A DNA stretch of 64,000 nt from Antennarius striatus (taxonomy: Eukaryota; Chordata; Actinopteri; Lophiiformes; Antennariidae). The translations under genes and the position numbers were made by a program. Location: NCBI RefSeq assembly GCF_040054535.1, contig NC_090781.1, positions 10,667,982 through 10,731,981 on the forward strand, written 5' to 3'. Positions 12,356 to 39,399 of the stretch are shown one piece after another. How positions within the stretch are numbered: position 1 is the first letter of the stretch; every line of letters starts with the position of its first letter. The notes under the pieces are model-generated. The model saw nothing but the letters and a program-made list of their open reading frames with translations. It did no database searches and was not told the DNA's origin.

Positions 12356-14640
12356 TGACATGAGCCTTCAAACCAGCGCGTTGTCAACAACCACGACGGA
12401 TCGCAGTGACCCCGCAGGGCATCCTGTTTCACTTTCTCCCTCTTCATTTATTCTATTTTTTGTGTGTGACCTTAAAGTTCTAATTAGTTTGATTGACGTT
12501 TCCACGAAATCCCGTTTCTGTTTCTAACTAGTCGCAAACTGCGAGTTATCCCGGTGGCCTGTAGATGTCTCTGAAGCGGCCCTTGTGGTGCGACGCTGGA
12601 GCAAAGGCCGACGGTTTCCAGCCGTGACGTCAGCTCGGAGAGGCTTCGCAGCCTGTAAAGTTAGCAGCAGGACACAGGAAGTAAGATGATGTGGCATTCC
12701 AAATTAAGAGTAAAGGGTAACTGAGTATGGTTTCATTATGTAGAAATTACAGAAAATTATTAATTTGTTTTTTTCGTCCAGAGCTGTATTCACACAAAAA
12801 AATATTTTAAAACATACCCTTGTGTTTTTTGTGCCCCATAAAATGTCTATGTTGTTCTGTATTAATGTTGAATGATTATATTAAGTTAATAAAAAGCAAA
12901 TACAAACAAAACCAAGACATCACAAAAAACATAAACCCTGTAGTCTTGTCAGGTGACACATGGAGCATACAACATTTTACATCATCAGTGATCAGAACAG
13001 AGGAATGAGATCAGATCCCACTGGACCGTCAGAGGTGCCTGTGGACTCTGCTGTGGTTGCAGTCGTTGATCCTGGTTCTGGGTTAGTATGTGTGGTTTAA
13101 CAGGATGTAGAAGTCTGTCACGCTCCTCTGGTGATCAAACACTGGTTGAGATCCCCTAATAGTGAGATGGTGAGCATTCATTATGACAACTTGTCTGGCA
13201 GACTGCCCTGCCTCCAGTAGGTCAGTAGCTGATCCCTGTCGGGATGCCCCAGCGGTGGTATCTTGTGGATGTAATTTTCTCCAAAATCCCCATCCTTCAC
13301 ACACAAGTTCACTGGTTTCACAAAGGAGCCATCATTTTAGACTGTAATTAGTGAAGTAATTGCAGTCATTTTTTCTAAAAACTGTTTTCTGAGTAATATT
13401 TCTTACAAAAATTAATCACAAGTGACCAAACCCTGCATGGATAAAACCTGCCCTACAAACAAACAGTTGCGCAGCTAATTTTTTATTTTTTAAAGGGAAA
13501 AGGATTTTTCATTTTGGGCTAAATAATGTAGTGCATTTTTTAAAACCCTTGAGTTTACTATTGAGGTCATTTCAAATATATTGTAATTTCAAGGAGTTAA
13601 TTCATTTTTGGCTGTAGAAGTATTCAGGTCACTCACTCAAGTAAAAATAGAAATACCACTAGTCATAAAATGTCCGACACTTATGTGTAATTTTGGGATA
13701 TTTTTCTCGAATTTTTCTATTTTCTGTTACTTCTTATTCATACACTACCAAAGAACTAAATTACTATCATCTGCATACACTTGACTGGTAAGTCATCTAA
13801 TAAATGTGCATATGGAGTAGTTATTACATGTACGTAATAGCTAAATTATTGTGTTATTATGCTGCAGTAACATGTCAAGCATGCTGATCCATGTGAAACT
13901 ATCTTCTGAAGTTGAATCTGTATACATGTAATTATTGTATGTTTGATAACAACATCATATTTTATGTATATGAGATAAAAATAAAATAAAATAAAATAAA
14001 AATAACTACAAGTATTGCTGTGAAACAAATTGTACACAGAAATACAGTTTCATCCATGTAAGAGGCAATTAACAAACAGTATTACAACATCCAAAGAGAG
14101 GACTTGATTAAATCGATGAGGAGTCAGTCAAATGAATGATGACAGTTTTCAGACATCTATGTGTCACCAGGATCCTCTTAATTTCTAAAATTATGTCTAA
14201 ATGCCACACTATTGGTTGACAAATATTTGTTTTATTTTTATTCCATTTTGTACAGTGACTGTCACAGAGTAATTACATGAATGTCATTAAAACAAAATGT
14301 TAAAACACTTATTTCTGACTTCAGTGAGTGTGTAACCCAGTTGTGGGCTGTACATTAAAATACAATTAACTTTTATCATAAATATTATCATTTCTGGTCA
14401 TGCTAGGCCAGCAGAGAAGATATTGCTGACGCTGCCTGCCCACCAAAGGTGTAATCCATTCTCTATAAAGGTAATGAGTACTGTATTTCACTTAAATCTT
14501 TGTCACTTCTTTGACCCAGAGTACAATGTCAAAATAAATGGAAACTTGAAAGTCTGGTTGTAGCATTATTATCTACCATTAGGGCGTCCATCTTCTCCAG
14601 CTGATCCTTTAACACCACAGTTATTCTGGCTTCTCACCTT
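12356..14640. other. Intergenic DNA between ncam1 and zbtb16
   Basis: Mostly AT-rich. A CpG-rich patch with the cAMP-response palindrome TGACGTCA (12625-12632) occupies about 12540-12700. An antisense 73-codon open frame at 13083-13304 sits in a non-AT-rich island (13000-13330) that could be a decayed repeat or pseudogene, but I do not recognise it. A short AAAAT array is at 13978-14003. No gene is supported. Confidence 0.6.
12540..12700. promoter_or_regulatory. CpG-rich patch with a CRE palindrome
   Basis: A local rise in CpG in otherwise AT-rich DNA, containing TGACGTCA at 12625-12632 and a donor-like GGAA|GTAAGA at the end. It could be a distal promoter or first exon of zbtb16 or of a non-coding transcript; only composition and motif support this. 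Confidence 0.3.
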
Positions 14641-14845
14641 CCGACACATTTCAACTAGTGGTTCCGACTACCGCTCTTATTTTGAAAGGCATACTGGGAA
14701 GTGTGGAGTTTCCGCTGCTGGCTTGACTGTCGCGGCTGGCTGATGGTTTGCTTACTAGGAGCAGGACTGAGTTTGGAGCGGGTACTGTGAAATGTGTAAG
14801 CATGATGTTGCCTGGATAATCAGCGGCGGACGTTAGGAGACGGAG
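14640..14845 (+). other. Candidate non-coding first exon of zbtb16
   Basis: A moderately GC-rich, ATG-poor stretch ending GGAGACGGAG|GTAAGA, a near-perfect donor at 14846. It lies 1.2 kb upstream of the zbtb16 acceptor at 16055, where a 5' untranslated segment must be spliced in. The 5' boundary is a guess. Confidence 0.3.
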
Positions 14846-15129
14846 GTAAGAACAACTGTGGCTCCACACACTTTTTTTTATTTATTCCTGCTGCTCATCT
14901 TCGATCAATCACTCCTCAGTCTGGACTCATTTTAACAATTCATATTGTCAAATAATTTCAGTTTTGTATGGAGTTCTTGTCATTTCTTTTGTTTGTTTGT
15001 TTTTTTACCGCACACATATGAAAATAGAGCCAAGTTTTGCCCCAGTCGGATTGTGTGGGTTCCTAAACTTAAATAACCCCCGATAGCAGTCAGACATTAT
15101 TCTGGATAATTACATTATTTACACCTCAA

Positions 15130-15305
15130 GCGCTCCTTTAAACACAGCGCACACCGTAAATAAACGTGGAAAGAAGCTGCGATGCCGCGATGTGTGAACG
15201 ACAGAGGTGCGTTTTGCACCTGATGCGCTCTGATGTTGCGGTTACTTGAGGATGCGTCCATCCGACGCGCTGCTGTGGTCCGCAGGTGTCAGACCAGTCC
15301 ACACG

Positions 15306-15342
<37 letters not shown>

Positions 15343-15430
15343 GTCATCATCATCATCGTCATCATCATCATCATCATCATCCGTGACAATGTCATGTAGG
15401 TGTTTGGACGTGACGGCCGTGGATCCGACC
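15130..15430. promoter_or_regulatory. CpG-rich stretch upstream of zbtb16
   Basis: CpG dinucleotides are frequent here (for example GATGCCGCGATG and CATCCGACGCGC), interrupted by an ATC microsatellite. This is compatible with a promoter CpG island for zbtb16, but no TATA or initiator is evident. Confidence 0.3.
15312..15381. repeat. ATC/TCA trinucleotide microsatellite
   Basis: About 70 bases of ATC units with two GTC interruptions. The poly-Ser or poly-Met frames read through it are artefacts. Confidence 0.95.
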
Positions 15431-15538
15431 CAGAGTCGTTTTCAAGTGTCGTTTTTTTCCCCCACGCTTTTAATCAGTTTGATAACTTATTTATGGATTT
15501 TTTTTTTTTTTTTTTTGCAGACCGCTTTAATTGTCTTT

Positions 15539-15590
15539 AACCCCCCCCACCCCACCCCCCACCCCACCCCCCACCCCACCCCCCACCCCC
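15539..15590. repeat. C-rich minisatellite (CCCCACC-type units)
   Basis: Repeating blocks of C-runs separated by single A residues with a period near 13 bases. Four-plus C-runs could form an i-motif or, on the other strand, a G-quadruplex. Confidence 0.9.
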
Positions 15591-15661
15591 ATCTAATGAA
15601 GCACGTGAGCTGCGTAAATGAAGTAATCATCACTCCGGTGCGTTTTAATGGCCTACCTGTT

Positions 15662-15762
<101 letters not shown>

Positions 15763-16055
15763 CTTGATAGATTTAGCCGTCACCTCTCAGTATGCAGACG
15801 CCACCACCGCGACGTGAGCGCTCCCCCCGGGACCTCAGACTAATCACCTGTGCTGCTGTCAACTTGTTGTCTGTCTGTGGGTCTTAATAAAAACAAATGA
15901 ACACGTTTGATGTTAGAAATTAAAGCCCGGGTGAGGTGGTAAAAATTTTACATAATTTTCAGGTTAATAATTTTATATTTAATATATTCCCACAGACTGG
16001 GTGGACATCAGAGTCTAATTGATCGTCTCTCTCTCTCTCTCTCTCCCCCCTGCAG

Positions 16056-16140
16056 GCCTACAAACAGCTGAGGGGGGAAGTGCATCAGGTGGGACAGCCA
16101 CACCTCATGCGTGGGCTCAGTGAATACGGGTCTGACAAAC
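16056..16140 (+). other. zbtb16 5' untranslated segment of the first coding exon
   Basis: A CT-rich polypyrimidine tract (16028-16050) and TGCAG at 16051-16055 form an acceptor. The exon then has an in-frame TGA at 16069-16071 before the first in-frame ATG at 16141, so translation cannot begin further upstream in this exon or in an upstream exon. An out-of-frame ATG at 16107 forms a short upstream frame. Confidence 0.65.
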
Positions 16141-31781
<15,641 letters not shown>

Positions 31782-32774
31782 GCAGGACTTGGACCCCATG
31801 CACAGTTTGAGACACACACACACACACACACACGAACATACATGCACACACACAAAGTAGTGTTACAGATTTCTTGTGCTGAAAGATGCCCTTCTTCTCT
31901 TCGGGTTAAAGTCAGTCAGACACTTTTTGGATCAACTGAAAAATGAATTGTAGAAAGGTACGAGGTTTGACCTGACAACAGAGACATGCAGCACCAGTGT
32001 GCATACACACTACACTAGGGCTGTTAATAATGACAAGTTACGTTATCATTTAGATTAAGTTTGCGCAGTGAATTCACTGTGAATGGTTGAATCTGGTGAC
32101 AATTGGCATCTTTAAATAACTAGTTTGTCCCAAATTGATTCATTACGAAATTACATGAAATCCAAAAGCAAAAAGTCTACTTTGAAGTAGCAGAAATTAT
32201 TTACAATGTCCTTCCAAAAAGGACTTCACAAATCTATTAGTTATCAAAAGTTGTTTCCGGAATGACCGTTGCAGCCCTGGTGCACACAAGCATACACTGA
32301 CACACAGTTTTTAATAGTAACTATATCACAAATGGATTCACTGTGGGTAAAATTGGTGCAACTGATGACCTGTGTGAGTAGCAGGGTCTCTTTTTTTTGT
32401 GATTTATTGGTTAACATCAGACAAACCTGATTTTCGTTATTTGATCTTGAAAATTCCACAATGATCCGATTGGCAGAACTTTGCAAAAATCTAAATTCCT
32501 GTAACTTCTGTTTTATTTTGTTTTTCTGCTGTTGTGTTCAGTTTTTTTCTGCATGCTTTACTTGAATGGCTGCCACGTTTTGACCTCATAAGCTTGATCT
32601 CTTTAATTGCCTTGTCGTTTTTTGCAGTGAGTGTTATTATTTTACGGTAGCTGAGTCACAATTTGAGTTACGCTTGCAATGTAATCGTTTTTTTGCTATT
32701 TATATGTTGTTGTTTTTCTTACCAAATATGTGTTGGTTTTCATTCATCAGTCAGTGTCTCAGTATGGGATGAAT

Positions 32775-32940
32775 TTTATTACATCTCCATCCATCTTCTT
32801 CTAGACGAGATGACCCTAATCGTCTCGTCTTCAGCCGTTTGTCTGCCTTGAGGGTCACGGTGTTGCTAGAGCCTATCCCAACTTACTACGGGCGAGAGGC
32901 AGGGTACACCCTGGGCTCTTCGCCAATGGGTCGTGGGACC
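32775..32940. repeat. Fragment of a dispersed teleost repeat
   Basis: The phrases AGAGCCTATCCCAACTTACT and GGGCGAGAGGCAGGGTACAC followed by CCCTGGGC closely resemble a repeat I have seen in many fish genomes (usual form: GGAGCCTATCCCAGC, GGGCGAAAGGCGGGGTAC). It lies in the presumed zbtb16 3'UTR. The family name is not certain. Confidence 0.55.
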
Positions 32941-34095
32941 CTCTACGTCTCATTTTTCACAAATCATTCACCAATTGATGGTTTTAATTTTGCAACAAAT
33001 GCATCACAATCCCAACAGTCTAACGATCTGTAAAAAAAAAAAAAAGAGTCTCAACATTGCTTTTATGTGTGTTTTTTTTAAAATAAACTATATATGGATG
33101 TCTTATAAAATCACAATTTTCTAGGAGAAAACATAAAAAGAAGTTTTTTTTTATAATACCTGAAAAGAGAATTCTGACTTTGAATCATTATGAGAAGGTT
33201 ATTGTTCGTTAAAGTGTAGCTGTAATGTACAAACTGTTAAAGTATGTTATTCCTTTATGTGAGCCTAACACAGGCCTTATAGATATAAACATGTTGTATT
33301 TTTGTATTACACTAATTTGCTATCTGTTTACATTTGGTATGATTTGAGTAACGGCTTCATGTGTGTGTTTTATAAGTCTCTGATTTGATTACGATCCCTC
33401 CCTTGTGCCTCTTTTATAAGTAGAGCATTGATGTGCTTGACTACTTGGGTCTGTGCTATTAGTAGTTGTTTCTGGGTGTTTGTTTACTGTTAGTTAAAGA
33501 TAGACTGCCATGTAGATCCACTTTGTCTGTCATTGCAACTGGAGGCAACATACTGTGATAGTGGGTGATGCTCTGAGACAAGCGTGTATTTTTTACATCA
33601 AAAATTGCTTTCAAAATGGACTGAGATCTTTGGATGAAAACAGTGTGTATAGCAAATCTTGGCATCCTTGGGCGTAAACAATGCCTTCTTAAGTAGCCAA
33701 GAACACTCAGTGCCATGAAAATACACATTCACTGTATCTATTTACATGAACATGCACTAAAACTGGATTTCTTTGGTGGACCAAAAGAAATTGAGCACTT
33801 TTGTTTGAAAAGGGTTTTTTATCTTTATGTTGTGATAATGCAGATGTCCTTTTATTTGATGTGTCCTAGGAGGATGTGATTAGCATTGTTTAGATTATGT
33901 CAATGTCTGTCTACCTCAGGGCCAGATCAAAGCTCGACCTGGTGTCCAATCAGGGTTGTTCTTCTTGCCATCCATGTGTGCAGTAAAATCCCTCTTCATT
34001 ACAGCTTTGTAACACAGTGTGTGAAAGTGTTTCCTCAGTGTGGATTCAGGCACAACTCCGTATGTGTCAGTGTTCGGTGGCATGGTTAAAAAAAG

Positions 34096-34101
34096 AATAA
34101 A
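34096..34101 (+). terminator. Candidate poly(A) signal of zbtb16
   Basis: AATAAA in AAAAGAATAAAACAAG, followed by a T/GT-rich stretch (TGTCTGTTGTTTTT) 30-45 bases on. It is the best placed signal before the long intergenic region. Confidence 0.4.
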
Positions 34102-34115
34102 ACAAGTGATTATTT

Positions 34116-35428
34116 TACGTATCTGGTCTCATTTGTCTGTTGTTTTTATCTGTCATTTAGTATAATCAACTATATTAAAGTTAAAGTAACTTTTTTAAAC
34201 AGCTGAACTATCTGTGTTGGATTGTTCTGTTTTGATAACCGGAGGTTTCAACCCTATGTCCAATGCCTTTCAACATTCTGACCATTTACCTACTACTTTC
34301 ACTGTTTTTAGTTACAACCTTAAACAGTGACCTGCTTCTATTGTGGTTTTTAACTTTTAACCATTCCAACCATTTATCCATAACTTTTAACCAAGTATTC
34401 AACATTGTGTGTGTTCAGGCCTCTCTGCTTTCTTTCCACCTACTCTTATTTCAGTCTCAATCAGAGCGTGGTGATCAGGGGTTACGCCTATCGTGTCATA
34501 TGGGTATCAACAAGTTCTAGCTTTTCTACATTTGCGGAGCTTTAGCTCGCACGTATCTCTTGAGAATCACTAGCGTGTGGTATTAGCTCTTTCTGCACAG
34601 CTTCTGTCCTAATTAGCCATTAACATTTCACTTGTACAGCACTTACAGCCATGTGCATCAACTGGACAAAGACAACGCCACCGAGAGCCCCCTTAATGGT
34701 TCATTGGCTTCTTCCAGAAAACTTCACAGTCTCAAGCTGTTTTTAGAATTTATGTGTCATCTGGCTAACTTGCAAACAGCTGGAGTCACTCGCGGCTCTG
34801 TGGTGACCTCTGATGGCCCTCCGCCAGAGCCACAGCTGGCCCGCCATCCATTCCAGATGTGAAAGGAGCTAAGAATCAGAAGCACACACTCCCAATGCTC
34901 CATGCACAGAGCTGAGTGAGGGAAATCTCTCAATTACAAGTATGTACTGCAAGAATTTAGCAAACAATGTGTTTGAGGTTTCTTATATTTGGTTTAATGT
35001 CTTTGGAATGTAACAGTCAAAAAAAAAAAATCAAAGAAACCCATTCATTTGTTGTGTGAATTTGTTTTTATGACTTAGATCCTATCAACTCAATTCCAGC
35101 CTGTAGTGTTTGAATACATATTATTTTATATAATCGTCAAGAAAAAAACAAACACAACAAACATTAAAGCCAAACAAGTGAAGCAAAACAGCATCGTTCA
35201 GAATCCTTTCAAGGATGTTGAGTTATGAAGTTTCATCCCTTTCAGACACTTTGTAAGCTGAAATTCTGTTTTTCTTGGTATTTAAAACCATTTGTGATGG
35301 TGCCTTAAAAAAAAAGAAGCTCATCATAGAAAATTAGTTTGGATATTCCGTGTATACTAACTTAATTATTTTAAGAGATATTGAAGTAATAATAACATTA
35401 GAACCCAGGAAACAGCTTAACTTTAGGG
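34116..35428. other. Intergenic DNA downstream of zbtb16
   Basis: Nothing gene-like. A low-repeat stretch near 34620-34870 has an open frame of 76 codons without a recognisable domain. Confidence 0.6.
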
Positions 35429-35650
35429 CAGCGCTTCTCACATAGTGTGACCCTGGGGAACATGCTTTTTTTGCCGTACTAGAATAAAGTGGGCAGGACT
35501 AAGTAAGTAAGTATAAATGGAACTACAGTATATTTCTTTTTTTTTCTCTTTAATGTTAATAAGGATACAATGTTATGCAGAGGTGTACTTAACAAGATGT
35601 ACTTAACAATTTTATAGACAATTGATATTATTTCTAGTTATTATTTATAT
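35429..35650. mobile_element. Diverged relative of the hAT-type element at 11.7 kb
   Basis: It starts CAGCGCTTCTCA, the same terminus as the 11.7 kb element in reverse orientation. It later contains CAATGTTATGCAGAGGTGTA and TTTATAGACAATTGATATTA, which are the reverse complements of 11824-11890 with small gaps. Past about 35650 similarity stops; a possible other end, CAGCCACTG at 35750, lacks a matching target duplication, so the element is probably truncated or chimaeric. Confidence 0.7.
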
Positions 35651-36410
35651 TAATTATTTATTGATATTATTTATATGTATGGATCGTATGGATCTATTGA
35701 CAGCCATGATTTGCTTTGTCTGAAACAGGACAACACAAAAAAGGTTGGCAGCCACTGAGCTGTAAGTGGTGTATGAAGCAGAATGCCAAACACAGTGACA
35801 TCACTCAACTCAGCCAATGTCAAAGCTGCTACCTACAACAGCTGGTTCAGCTGCCAATGACAGCTCTAGACAGAGTAAGGAAACTGTAATATCTGAAGAC
35901 ATGACCCAGTTTGTCTCTCATAAACTCCTTCTGCGGTATGAAATATTGATAAATCTTTTCACACAGACTTTTAGCCCCTTGGTAGTTATAAGACACCCTC
36001 TTTTATTCATCCATATTGGAATATAGTAACAGCCTGATTCAGTCACTTGTGAATTCTTAATTATATCTTTAATTATTTGTATTGTTTTCCTTTTTAGTTA
36101 TTTATCATTGATAATTTTTGATTATACAGTTTGCAAATTGCCTCAAAATCATTTCCAAGTCTGTCCTATCAGAATAAATTTTACAATCAATCCAGTGTCT
36201 GATGCTGTTCACTCAGGACAAACCCGATCATATTGTTTCATATCTCAGTCGAGAGAAGTCAGAAAATGATCAGCAGCTTCAAGAAAGTGAGACAAAAACG
36301 TATACAATACTCAAGTGGATCCAAGTGTTTCTAACTTTGCCTATCTGCCCATCCTCTATCCAAAAAAATAATACTTTGGATTTGAAGCAAATTTGTAATT
36401 TTCACTGCTA
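35651..36410. other. Intergenic DNA, AT-rich
   Basis: Nothing supported: no coding frame with a domain, no clear repeat ends. Confidence 0.6.
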
Positions 36411-36760
36411 ATAATTACCATCACCCCCTGTGACCCCACCGCCTCTGTAATCCTCCCCTCTAATCCGGCACTGTGCCGCCGGTGCACGCCATGCCCGGTG
36501 GAGGAGCGGATCGGGTGGGAGACGCTGATAATGTAATCATCTCTGTTCAATTAGAACGAGCGTGGTGGGCAGCGAAAGCAAACCACATTACCCCCACCAT
36601 CTGGAGAGGAGCCGCCCGTCTCCTGCCCACCCTCACCATCATCATCAGCCTCAGGGAGACAGGACGCAAACGCATACGTGATAGCTATTTATTCATCCTG
36701 CCACTTTCAATAGACACCGTTGTATACCATTAGTGGAGATGATGGGGCCGGGCTCACCAT
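36411..36760. promoter_or_regulatory. Candidate conserved non-coding element
   Basis: A complex, non-repetitive stretch of higher GC set in AT-rich DNA, with clustered homeodomain-like sites (TGATAATGTAATCA, CAATTAG, CTAATCC, ATTACC). This is the look of a developmental enhancer in the flank of zbtb16. Conservation was not tested. Confidence 0.3.
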
Positions 36761-36813
36761 CAGACCTGTCAGAAATGTGTTGTTGTGCTATTACAATGTG
36801 GCTCATACTTAAA

Positions 36814-36878
36814 TCTTCTCCTCTGTTCTGTTTTTCCCTTCAGGTGTCACCACAGCGAATCAGTTGCCACCATTTAAA
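36814..36878 (-). mobile_element. Short 3'-end fragment of the LINE family found at 47 and 62 kb
   Basis: The run TTTTTCCCTTCAGGTGTCAC then CACAGCGAATCAGTTGCCAC matches the 3' end of the LINE copy at 62.4 kb in the same orientation, with a few substitutions. Only about 65 bases remain, typical of extreme 5' truncation. Confidence 0.75.
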
Positions 36879-37163
36879 TAGTGTCAGAGATAATGTTGTG
36901 TTTTAAAGAGAGGATTTTTTTAACTTTACTGCTTCACTTTTGCAGCAAAAAGTGCCCTCAAGCACATTTGGTATAATAAAGGAGCAAACTATATAAAGGT
37001 AACATTTCACATTTAATATTTAAAACTGTTGGATGTTATTACTGAATATTTATATATTAATGAATGCATCCTTATTATGGACATTTTTATGGAGGTCTTC
37101 CACTCTGCCACAAGAGGACAGTATGCAACCACAGCTGACATCCAGCACAGTCAGGCGGCAGGG

Positions 37164-37164
<1 letters not shown>

Positions 37165-37257
<93 letters not shown>
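37165..37257. repeat. TG/CA microsatellite
   Basis: About 46 uninterrupted TG units in the zbtb16-tmprss5 interval. Confidence 0.97.
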
Positions 37258-37260
<3 letters not shown>

Positions 37261-37719
37261 TTGATGGGGGGTGCATAGATCATAGGTTTCATTCCTACCC
37301 TGTGCTGCTGTGTCATGACCTGTGATGTTCACAGTGGGCTGAATATATTTCAGTTCCTGTCAGATTAAACATGACACATTGAACTATTCAAATGTTTATA
37401 GAAGATGTTTATCTTTTATATAGTTATATATTCATATAATCCAAAATAGTTCCAGCAACATTTAATTAAAGTGTTAAAGTATACTGGTTGGTTCCTCTTC
37501 TCTATAACCCAACCAGGAGAGTCAGAGGGATGAGAGTAGAGTAACATAAAGGAAGTTTTAAATGAATATTCAGTCCTGAACATTTGTCTCCTGAGTCACG
37601 TCATATTTTCATCAGCAGTGCCAATTGTTGAAGGGTGAAAGCAGCAACTCATGAGCCAACACACAATTCCGTTGCATCAGAATGCATCATTTGTTACATC
37701 CCGCTTCAAAGCAGTGATG

Positions 37720-38110
37720 TATTGTAATTGTCAGTGTTTGTGTGTTCTTCCCTTCGTTCGTCTGTTCGTCTGTTTGTTTGTTTATTGTTCGTATGTCCAC
37801 CAAATATCTTCACAACCGTTCCAAATAGAAAGATAAAACAAAAAGCGGATTATTCGGGTGGCAAAGGGGACGAAAATGAGATGATGACCTTGACCTTGAG
37901 AAAACTAGGTCAAGGTCAAATTTCAACTTTTGTACACTCAGGAACCAGATAAGATAGAAAGACGAGGGAGAAGGCCTGTATAAGACCATAGATCAAAGCA
38001 CTAGATTTGATCTGTGGTCAAAGCTAGTGCAAAGTTTTGACCTACCAGGAAAGGTCAAAGCTATGCACTTGTCAGGTACGACTTTCAAGGTACCCTGACT
38101 TACCCTTTGC
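37720..38110. repeat. Dispersed repeat carrying nuclear-receptor half-sites
   Basis: It begins with GTTCGTCTGTTTGTTTG-type sequence, then GGCAAAGGGGACGAAAATGA, ACCTTGACCTTGAG and GGAACCAGATAAGATAGAAA. I recognise this order from a repeat widespread in fish genomes. It holds several AGGTCA half-sites: TGACCTTGACCT (37885-37896), AGGTCAAGGTCA (37907-37918), and further GGTCAAAG copies at about 38016 and 38053. The family name and exact ends are not known. Confidence 0.5.
37885..37918. promoter_or_regulatory. Inverted repeat of TCAAGGTCA-type nuclear-receptor sites
   Basis: TGACCTTGACCT and AGGTCAAGGTCA are exact inverse complements of 12 bases separated by a 10-base spacer. Each arm contains TCAAGGTCA, the monomer site of ERR and SF-1/LRH-1 orphan receptors. 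It is part of a dispersed repeat, so it may exist in many genomic copies. Confidence 0.4.
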
Positions 38111-39399
38111 GGGGTTTTGCAGTCTCTGACTGCCTTGTTTTCATTGTATTTGCTGAGACACCTGTCAGATGTTACACATTATGCATTTAGATCTGTAGAT
38201 GTAGACATAACAGACATTCAGATTTACTGTGACTTGCACTTTGGGATGATACGATCACAATCCGTCTGAAAGTAAAGCAGTTAAACTATCAGCATAAGCA
38301 AAGATGTGTCATTTTTGCTTCTATTTTTAAAGACATATAAATAAGATGTGGAATACTAATGACTGACCTCTAGCGGTACAGGGAGGCGGATTTCATTGCT
38401 GGTGCACAGAGCCAGGTTAGCCATGAAACAAACTGGATGCTGAGTGGGATAGATCTATTCATTACTACTACCACACTACTCTTAAATAAAACTACATAAA
38501 TTTATTTAAAATAGGTTCAGTTTGAAGTCCATTCACATGATCTGCAGTTGGTGTTAATGATGGGATTCTTATACTCGCCGCGTTTGGACTGTGCCTTTAA
38601 CATGTCTGACTCCAGCCTGTATCTGTGGGCATGCCAGCCTTTAATGGCCATCTCTGCTGAGAGGTCAGGGCAAACAGCATCAAATGGCACAGCTCTCATG
38701 CCAGCCCACACATCAATGAATCATTTTTAAAAGGCTTGGTGGGCCCGACTTTGGCTTTGTTGAGGAGGACACTGTCCAAAACCTTAAAAAGAAGCTGCTC
38801 TCACTTCTGTTGAGTCAGAACCTTCAGTGGGATATCTGAGCGGGGACTGAGAGACCACATATGAAGGTCTGGACACTGAGAGACACATACTGGCTGAGAT
38901 AAGAGCAAAGCTGATCAAATCTCACTGCACCAAACAGGGAGAGCACTTCCCCCTCAGAGCAGAGATAGATAGATCCGACTCCAAACTGGGCAGCAGCCAG
39001 CCTCCTCGCAGCCTATTCAGGCTGTGCTCCATAAATATATGAATGAATGCATCCTGCACTGGGGTGTCTCTTACACCCCCTTGACTGTTATTGTTATGGT
39101 CATGTTGAAAGGATTTACTTATGAAATTTTAATTAATCATGAAAAGATGAAAAGAAGCCAGCCCAGTCAGTGTCTCATTAAAATACAGCACATTTACTTG
39201 ACTTAAAGTTAACTGTCCCAGATGGTTCTGAGGTTCTTTCTTTTGATATCAGGAAATCTGTGCGATGTCTTATATTTAATGCAATGATATACAGCAGCCG
39301 TACTCTAAAACAGTCTTCATGAAGTTCAAGTCAAGGTTTTTGTGTAAATGTTTTAAAGAATCCAGCTAAAAATGACTTTACTGTAATTATTTCCCCCAT
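38111..39399. other. Intergenic DNA with possible conserved element
   Basis: The stretch 38530-38780 is low in repeats and of even base composition and may be a conserved element; two opposite open frames of about 60 codons overlap there but show no domain. A 26-base sequence at 38848-38873 recurs exactly at 43861-43886. Confidence 0.45.

Larger units (their letters stand above)
31782..34115 (+). other. zbtb16 3' untranslated region (inferred), with a repeat insertion
   Basis: AT-rich sequence after the stop at 31779-31781. It contains a short CA run (31814-31832) and a dispersed-repeat fragment (32775-32940). An AATAAA at 34096-34101 would give a 2.3 kb 3'UTR; earlier ATAAA-type signals (for example AAATAAACT near 33080) could end a shorter form. 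Confidence 0.45.

Noticed and set aside
15541..15590. Regularly spaced units that could suggest a CRISPR-like array
   Set aside because: This is a simple C-rich tandem repeat in vertebrate DNA; there are no distinct spacers or cas genes.
16111..16140. Extending the ZBTB16 N-terminus ten codons upstream to a GTG
   Set aside because: That codon is GTG, not ATG; the first in-frame ATG is 16141, in strong context and aligned with human Met6, and an in-frame stop lies at 16069.
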